Source: an uncultured bacterium | GTDB taxonomy: Bacteria; Bacillota; Clostridia; Lachnospirales; Lachnospiraceae | Assembly: GCA_947088515.1 (NCBI GenBank) | Contig: CAMUHA010000042.1 | Location: 1-19,395 of the forward strand | Direction of reading: 5' to 3' | Length of the DNA stretch: 19,395 nt | Shown: positions 14,374-19,395 of the stretch, piece by piece | Position numbering within the stretch: the first letter of the stretch is position 1 | How the letters are laid out: every line of letters begins with the position of its first letter | Notes under the pieces: generated by a model | Database searches by the model: none | What the model saw: the letters and a program-made list of their open reading frames with translations, nothing else | Told to the model about the DNA's origin: nothing | Program-made: the position numbers and the translations under genes

Positions 14374-15567
14374 ATGGAAAATTATTTGGTACTAAAAGAT
14401 TTGGCAATTATTATAATTGCAGCAAAGCTGTTTGGAATTGTGGCCAGAAAGCTTAAGGCTCCACAGGTGGTAGGAGAAATCATCGCAGGACTTATTATAG
14501 GACCTGGGATACTGGGATGGGTTAATCAGTCTGATTTTCTTCTGCAAATGGCTGAAATTGGTGTTATATTACTTATGTTTTCAGCAGGTTTGGAAACAGA
14601 TATTAAGGAACTGTTAAAGACAGGGCCAATTGCAGCTTTAATTGCCTGTGCAGGTGTATTTATTCCTCTTATTTTTGGCGCCTTATATTATATGCTTTAT
14701 TATGGTATGTCTCCCTGGGGGTCCGAGGAATTTTACAAAGCAGTATTTGTAGGGACAATACTTACAGCAACTTCTGTAAGTATTACGGTGGAGTCGTTAA
14801 AAGAGATGGGAAAACTAAAGGGAAAAGTGGGAACAACTATTTTAAGCGCAGCTATCATAGATGATGTAATAGGTATTATAGTTCTTACTTTTGTGATAGG
14901 ATTTAAAAATCCTGAATCAAATCCTTCTACTGTAATGATTAATACGGTTTTATTTTTTGTAGCGGCCGTGATAGTAGGTTTTATTTCCTACAAGCTGTTT
15001 AAGTATGTGGATAAAAGATATCCCCATACCAGAAGAATTCCCATTGCAGGGCTGGCATATTGCTTTCTATTGTCCTATTTAGCAGAAAGGTATTTTGGAA
15101 TTGCTGATATTACAGGTGCATATGTAGCAGGTATTATTCTTTGTTCTATTAAGGATTCCAGTTACATAGAAAGAAAAGTAGATGTAAATTCATATATGCT
15201 GTTTGGACCTGTCTTTTTTGCCAGTATAGGGCTTAAGACAAATGTTGAAAGTGTAACAGGAAGTATTTTACTGTTTTCCCTTGGATTTGTGCTGGTAGGG
15301 CTCATAAGTAAAATTGTTGGATGTGGATTGATGGCAAAACTGTGTAAATTTAAGTTAAATGATTCCCTGAAGATAGGGATTGGTATGATGACGAGAGGGG
15401 AAGTGGCCTTAATTGTGGCACAGAAAGGACTTTCCGCAGGGTTGTTGGAGCCTGTATATTTTACTTCTGTAATTTTGTTAATTATTGTTTCTTCCATATC
15501 AACTCCGATTTTACTTAAAATATTGTATTCCAGGGAGGAAGATACACAAAAGATTCAGGCAGCATAA
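14374..15567 (+). CDS. CPA2-family monovalent cation/proton antiporter (NapA/GerN/Kef-type membrane domain)
   Basis: This 397-residue, very hydrophobic protein has about 12-13 membrane segments and belongs to the Na+/H+ exchanger (CPA2) superfamily. Characteristic features are QVVGEIIAGLIIGPGILGW (31-49), GVILLMFSAGLETDIKEL (63-80), the unwound-helix segment TATSVSIT (131-138), the paired acidic motif AAIIDDVIG with Asp163-Asp164 (the ion-binding Asp pair of electrogenic NapA-like members), and MTRGEVALIVAQKG (339-351). It ends after the membrane domain with a short charged tail and lacks the TrkA-N (RCK) domain of KefB/KefC, so it resembles GerN/NapA more. The ATG has GAGGAG nine bases upstream. 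The ion (Na+, K+ or both) cannot be told from sequence. Confidence 0.88.
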   Translation: MENYLVLKDLAIIIIAAKLFGIVARKLKAPQVVGEIIAGLIIGPGILGWVNQSDFLLQMAEIGVILLMFSAGLETDIKELLKTGPIAALIACAGVFIPLIFGALYYMLYYGMSPWGSEEFYKAVFVGTILTATSVSITVESLKEMGKLKGKVGTTILSAAIIDDVIGIIVLTFVIGFKNPESNPSTVMINTVLFFVAAVIVGFISYKLFKYVDKRYPHTRRIPIAGLAYCFLLSYLAERYFGIADITGAYVAGIILCSIKDSSYIERKVDVNSYMLFGPVFFASIGLKTNVESVTGSILLFSLGFVLVGLISKIVGCGLMAKLCKFKLNDSLKIGIGMMTRGEVALIVAQKGLSAGLLEPVYFTSVILLIIVSSISTPILLKILYSREEDTQKIQAA

Positions 15568-15643
15568 GCTGATTGAATAGATGCTATTAACTTTTTTAGC
15601 TGGGAGAAGGGGATACCAGTTAACCAGGAACAGGGGGTATAAA

Positions 15644-17149
15644 ATGTTAGGATTTATTATCGCAGCAGCAGTTATTATTTTTGTAACAGTTATATTAGTG
15701 ACAGGTTACAAGAAAGCGCCACCGGACACAGCGTTTATTATATCCGGTTTAAGAAAAAAAGTAATTATCGGTAAAGCAAGTATTAAAATTCCATTTTTGG
15801 AAAGAATGGATAAGCTGAGTTTAAAACTCATTGCTATTGATGTAAAAACATCCAATGCGGTGCCAACTGCTGACTACATCAATATTCAGGTGGATGCAGC
15901 AGTTAATATAAAAATAAGCAGTGAAAAAACTAGGCTTGCCCTTGCAGCAGAAAATTTTTTGAACCAGAATACACAATACATAGCAGGCATTGCCAGAGAA
16001 GTTCTTGAAGGAAATATGAGAGAAATTGTCGGCAGAATGCGTTTGGAAGAAATGGTAAGTGACCGTCAGAAATTTGCTAATCTGGTGAAAGAAAATGCAG
16101 AGCCGGACTTAGCTGCTATGGGGCTTGATATTGTGAGCTTTAATGTACAAAATTTTGCGGATGGCAATGGTGTGATTGATGATTTGGGTATTGATAATAT
16201 TTCCCAGATTAAGAAGAAAGCCGCCATAGCGAAGGCTGAAGCAGAAAAAGAAATAGCAGTAGCCAAAGCGGAAGCAGATAAACAGGCAAATGATGCCAGG
16301 ATTAATGCAGAACGTGAAATTGCAAAGAAAAATAATGAGCTTGCCCTTCAGAAGGCTGAGCTTCAAAAATTAGAGGATACCAAGCGGGCGGAAGCAGATG
16401 CCGCTTACAGTATTCAGGAGCAGGAGCAGCGCAAAACTATTGAAATCGCTACCCAGGAGGCAAGTATTGCAAAGCAGGAAAAAGAGGTTGTTTTAAAACA
16501 AAAAGAAGCGGAAGTTAAAGAAAAGGCTTTGGACGCTGAAATAAAGAAAAAAGCTGAAGCTGATAAATTTGCCCGCCAGCAGCAGTCAGAAGCATCTTTA
16601 TATGAAAGAATGAAAAATGCAGAGGCTGATAAATTTGAGCGTGAAAAAGAAGCTGAAGCGATGAAGGCTACCGCTGAAGCTCAAAGATTTGCAAAACAGC
16701 AGGAAGCAGAAGGTATTAGAATGGTAGGTGAAGCAGAAGCAGAGGCAATTCGTGCAAAAGGTATTGCAGAAGCGGAAGCAATGGAGAAAAAGGCAATCGC
16801 ATACCAGAAGTACAATAATGCTGCTATGGCAGAAATGCTGATTCAGGTATTACCGGATATTGCAGGGAAGATTGCTGAGCCTTTGACACAAATTGATAAG
16901 ATTACTATTATTGGCGGAGATAACAGTAACGGTGTAAACACTGTAGCAGATAATGTTCCAGGTGTTATGACAAAATTATTTGAAACCATGAAGGAAACAG
17001 TTGGAATTGATTTGGCAGATATAATGAAAGCAGGAACATATGACGCCAAGGTAAACAGAAATATCAACTTATCCGGTTTATCACAAGAGGAACAGAAGGA
17101 CGCAATAGCTGCGATTTCAGGTGCAGTTGCAAGTGAAATGGAAATTTAG
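15644..17149 (+). CDS. Flotillin-like SPFH/Band 7 membrane protein
   Basis: This 501-residue protein has one N-terminal membrane segment (residues 3-20), an SPFH/Band 7 domain (about 27-190), a very long Ala/Glu/Lys-rich coiled coil (about 190-390) with repeated AEA/EAE heptads, and a C-terminal flotillin region (391-501, with LPDIAGKIAEPLTQIDKITIIGG). Length and layout match bacterial flotillin FloT (YuaG, about 509 residues), which forms membrane microdomains. The ATG at 15644 has AGGGGG six bases upstream. A longer reading from 15581 would add 21 residues before the membrane helix and lacks such a site. It lies 76 bases after the antiporter and 15 bases before the kinase. The NfeD-type partner common beside flotillins is not in this window. 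Its specific role is unknown. Confidence 0.88.
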   Translation: MLGFIIAAAVIIFVTVILVTGYKKAPPDTAFIISGLRKKVIIGKASIKIPFLERMDKLSLKLIAIDVKTSNAVPTADYINIQVDAAVNIKISSEKTRLALAAENFLNQNTQYIAGIAREVLEGNMREIVGRMRLEEMVSDRQKFANLVKENAEPDLAAMGLDIVSFNVQNFADGNGVIDDLGIDNISQIKKKAAIAKAEAEKEIAVAKAEADKQANDARINAEREIAKKNNELALQKAELQKLEDTKRAEADAAYSIQEQEQRKTIEIATQEASIAKQEKEVVLKQKEAEVKEKALDAEIKKKAEADKFARQQQSEASLYERMKNAEADKFEREKEAEAMKATAEAQRFAKQQEAEGIRMVGEAEAEAIRAKGIAEAEAMEKKAIAYQKYNNAAMAEMLIQVLPDIAGKIAEPLTQIDKITIIGGDNSNGVNTVADNVPGVMTKLFETMKETVGIDLADIMKAGTYDAKVNRNINLSGLSQEEQKDAIAAISGAVASEMEI

Positions 17150-17164
17150 AATGGAGAAGAAGGA

Positions 17165-18754
17165 ATGGAAAAAAAATTATTAATTGATGAGGGGAAAACA
17201 TTTCTTGGAATTGAGCTTGGGTCCACAAGAATTAAAGCTGTGTTGATTGATGAATCTGGGGAACCTCTTGCAGCAGGCAGTTATGAATGGGAAAACCAGT
17301 ATATAAATGGTATTTGGACTTATTCACTGGATGAAGTCTGGAAAGGAATGCAGGGCTGCTATCAGGATTTATTTAATAATGTGCAGAAAAAATATAATAC
17401 TATAATTACCCAAATAGGAGCTATTGGGTTTTCAGCAATGATGCACGGCTACCTTGCATTTGACAAAAAAGATGAACTTTTAGCGCCTTTCAGAACTTGG
17501 AGAAATACAATTACTGAGAAAGCAGCTCTGGCGCTTACAAAAGAATTTAATTATAATATTCCGCAAAGATGGAGTATTGCCCATTTATATCAGGCCATAT
17601 TAAACAAAGAAGAACATGTAAAGGACATTGCTTTCTTTACCACTTTAGCTGGTTATGTACATTTTAAGCTTACGGGAGAGAAGATTCTTGGTGTGGGAGA
17701 TGCTTCGGGCATGTTTCCTATTGATATCTCTACTGGTGACTTTAATAAGGATATGATTTTCAGATTTAATGAACTTATAAGTGGGGAAGGGTTTTTGTGG
17801 AAATTACAGGATATTCTTCCAAAGGTAACAACAGCTGGGGATATTGCAGGAAAACTGACAGAAGAGGGAGCTGCTTTGTTAGATATCAGTGGAAATCTTA
17901 AGGCGGGGATTCCGGTATGTCCTCCGGAAGGAGATGCAGGTACAGGAATGGTGGCAACTAACAGTGTGGCAAAGAGAACAGGAAATGTTTCTGCCGGAAC
18001 ATCTGTTTTTGCCATGATTGTACTTGAAAAGGAATTGAAAAAAGTTTATCCTGAAATTGACCTTGTAACTACACCAGATGGCGCTCTTGTTGGAATGGTT
18101 CACTGTAATAATTGCACTTCTGATATAAATGCCTGGGTAAATCTGTTTGATGAATTTTTAAAAAGTATAAATTTCAAAATGAGTAAAGATGAACTGTTTT
18201 CTACACTTTATAATAAAGCTCTTGAAGGGGATGCAGATTGCGGAGGATTAATATCCTATAATTATTTTTCAGGCGAACCTGTAACAGGATTTGATGCAGG
18301 CGCACCTTTGTTTGTAAGAAAGGCAAAGGATAATTTTAATCTTTCAAATTTCATGAGAGTACACTTGTATTCATCTCTTGCTGCTTTAAAAGCAGGATTG
18401 GATTTACTTTTTAAAGAAGAAGATGTGGAAGTAGATGAAATGTTCGGACATGGCGGTTTATTCAAGACAAAAGGTGTTGGACAGAGAATTGCGGCAGCAG
18501 CAATGAATACTTCTGTATCAGTAATGGAAACTGCCGGGGAAGGCGGCGCCTGGGGAATTGCACTTCTTGCTTCATACATGCAGAAGAAGGAAAATGGTGA
18601 GACTTTACAGAATTATTTGAGTCATAAAATATTTGCAGGACAGAATGTAAGTCGGATGGAGCCTGTAAGGGAAGATGTGGAAGGATTTGAGAAATTTATG
18701 GAACGCTATATGAAAGGGCTGACCATTGAACATGCAGCAGTAGATTCCCTATAA
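17165..18754 (+). CDS. FGGY-family carbohydrate kinase, probably L-ribulokinase or xylulokinase-like
   Basis: This 529-residue ATP-dependent sugar kinase of the FGGY family has the first phosphate-binding loop at GIELGSTRIKAVL (15-27), where Glu17 replaces the usual Asp. The xylulokinase-like substrate segment IGFSAMMHGYLAFD is at 87-100 with a Met-His pair. The probable catalytic Asp257 lies in PPEGDAGTGM, and a second ATP-site motif GHGGLFKTKGVGQ is at 428-440. It resembles xylulokinases more than the classical AraB ribulokinase. Because an L-ribulose-5-phosphate 4-epimerase gene follows 33 bases later, the likely substrate is L-ribulose, as for the non-orthologous AraK ribulokinase reported in Clostridium acetobutylicum. 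D-xylulose or L-xylulose remain possible. GGAG lies eight bases before the ATG. It is probably in one operon with the upstream SPFH gene. Confidence 0.85.
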   Translation: MEKKLLIDEGKTFLGIELGSTRIKAVLIDESGEPLAAGSYEWENQYINGIWTYSLDEVWKGMQGCYQDLFNNVQKKYNTIITQIGAIGFSAMMHGYLAFDKKDELLAPFRTWRNTITEKAALALTKEFNYNIPQRWSIAHLYQAILNKEEHVKDIAFFTTLAGYVHFKLTGEKILGVGDASGMFPIDISTGDFNKDMIFRFNELISGEGFLWKLQDILPKVTTAGDIAGKLTEEGAALLDISGNLKAGIPVCPPEGDAGTGMVATNSVAKRTGNVSAGTSVFAMIVLEKELKKVYPEIDLVTTPDGALVGMVHCNNCTSDINAWVNLFDEFLKSINFKMSKDELFSTLYNKALEGDADCGGLISYNYFSGEPVTGFDAGAPLFVRKAKDNFNLSNFMRVHLYSSLAALKAGLDLLFKEEDVEVDEMFGHGGLFKTKGVGQRIAAAAMNTSVSVMETAGEGGAWGIALLASYMQKKENGETLQNYLSHKIFAGQNVSRMEPVREDVEGFEKFMERYMKGLTIEHAAVDSL

Positions 18755-18787
18755 AATGCAAGAGATGAACTGAAATGGAGATTAATT

Positions 18788-19395
18788 ATGTTAGAAGAAT
18801 TAAAAAAGCAGGTTTATGAAGCAAATATGAAGCTTCCATACTATGGGTTGGTAACTTTTACATGGGGAAATGTAAGTTGTATAGATAGGGAAAAAGGTTT
18901 ATTTGTTATCAAACCAAGCGGTGTTGATTATGAAAAACTGACACCAGAGGATATGGTAGTGATGGATTTAAATGGAAACAAAATTGAAGGAAAATATAAG
19001 CCTTCTTCTGATACACCCACCCACTTGGAATTATATAAAGCCTTCCTTGAAATAGGAGGAATTGTACATACCCATTCGTCTTATGCTACAAGCTGGGCAC
19101 AGGCGGGCAGGAGCATTCCATGTTATGGAACAACACATGCAGATTATATTTATGGGGAAATTCCCTGTCTAAGATGTCTCACAAAGGAAGAAATTGATAA
19201 GGCTTATGAAGAAAACACAGGACATCTGATTGTAAATGAGTTTGCACGCCTTAATAAAGAACCTCTGGCAGTACCAGCAGTTTTGTGTAAGAATCATGGT
19301 CCTTTTGCCTGGGGAAAAGATGCTATGGATGCGGTACATAATGCAGTAGTGGTTGAGGAAGTGGCTAAAATGGCATATCGGACAGAAACCATACA
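18788..19395 (+). CDS. araD: L-ribulose-5-phosphate 4-epimerase, C-terminus cut off by the window edge
   Basis: This is a class II aldolase-fold, zinc-dependent enzyme that converts L-ribulose 5-phosphate to D-xylulose 5-phosphate, feeding pentoses into the pentose phosphate or phosphoketolase route. The first 202 residues are present; the family is about 230 residues long. The zinc ligands are His94 and His96 in IVHTHSSYATSWAQAG and His170 in CKNHGPFAWG. Asp75 and Asp119 (THADY) match the metal-site and catalytic acidic residues of E. coli AraD (Asp76, Asp120). The substrate segment FTWGNVS is at 24-30 and KPSGVDYEKL at 42-51. The start has GGAG seven bases upstream. The paralogues UlaF/SgbE catalyse the same reaction, so the sugar fed in (arabinose, ascorbate or xylulose route) depends on unseen neighbours. 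Confidence 0.95.
   Translation, partial: MLEELKKQVYEANMKLPYYGLVTFTWGNVSCIDREKGLFVIKPSGVDYEKLTPEDMVVMDLNGNKIEGKYKPSSDTPTHLELYKAFLEIGGIVHTHSSYATSWAQAGRSIPCYGTTHADYIYGEIPCLRCLTKEEIDKAYEENTGHLIVNEFARLNKEPLAVPAVLCKNHGPFAWGKDAMDAVHNAVVVEEVAKMAYRTETI

Noticed and set aside
15576..15597. Possible terminator between the antiporter and SPFH genes (AATAG/CTATT hairpin then T6)
   Set aside because: The stem is only five A/T-rich base pairs with a three-base loop, separated from the T run, so it is too weak to call.
16205..16810. Repeated GAAGCAGAA-like words suggesting a tandem DNA repeat
   Set aside because: They are imperfect and follow the Ala/Glu-rich coiled coil of the SPFH protein, so they reflect protein composition rather than a DNA repeat.
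1..19395. Search by eye for CRISPR arrays, insertion sequences, tRNA or rRNA genes and riboswitches
   Set aside because: No regularly spaced repeats, terminal inverted repeats with a transposase, or recognisable structured RNA genes were seen.

Overview
This AT-rich window is the chromosomal replication origin region of a low-GC Gram-positive bacterium. Four things support this: the classic rnpA-rpmH-oriC-dnaA-dnaN-rlbA-recF-gyrB-gyrA order, perfect TTATCCACA-type DnaA boxes on both sides of dnaA, an oxaA2-like YidC without a lipoprotein signal, and an SPFH/FGGY-kinase accessory set. The protein flavour (RpmH, RlbA, GyrA and YidC sequences) suggests a clostridial anaerobe, probably Lachnospiraceae. 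That assignment comes from remembered family resemblance, not from a search.

Left arm (1-5087, all on the minus strand, read away from the origin). From the origin outward it carries rpmH (L34), rnpA (RNase P protein), yidD, yidC, jag/khpB, mnmE and a truncated mnmG that runs off the left edge. One good sigma-A promoter (TTGACG-17-TATAAT) precedes rpmH. A hairpin with a T tract separates rpmH from rnpA. A very strong intrinsic terminator sits exactly at the end of jag, so rpmH-rnpA-yidD-yidC-jag looks like one unit and mnmE-mnmG another. The gene set links ribosome and tRNA biogenesis to membrane protein insertion.

Origin (5088-7139). A DnaA-box cluster lies upstream of dnaA and a second lies between dnaA and dnaN, giving the bipartite layout known from Bacillus subtilis. 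The second cluster is followed by a short C-rich stretch and an AT-rich segment with DnaA-trio-like triplets, the likely unwinding site.

Right arm (5576-14222, plus strand). dnaA, dnaN, rlbA (S4 protein), recF, gyrB and gyrA provide initiation, clamp, repair and supercoiling functions. This block ends at a hairpin terminator after gyrA.

Accessory end (14374-19395, plus strand). A CPA2-type cation/proton antiporter, a flotillin-like SPFH membrane protein, an FGGY sugar kinase and a right-truncated L-ribulose-5-phosphate 4-epimerase (araD) follow with short gaps. The last two are a plausible pentose (L-arabinose/L-ribulose) catabolic pair. I found no mobile element, CRISPR array, tRNA or rRNA. 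Most of the window is conserved core genome, and I did not find convincing evidence of a new multi-gene system. The more interesting points are small regulatory structures around rpmH/rnpA and jag, a Tyr in place of the groove Arg in YidC, and the flotillin/kinase arrangement.
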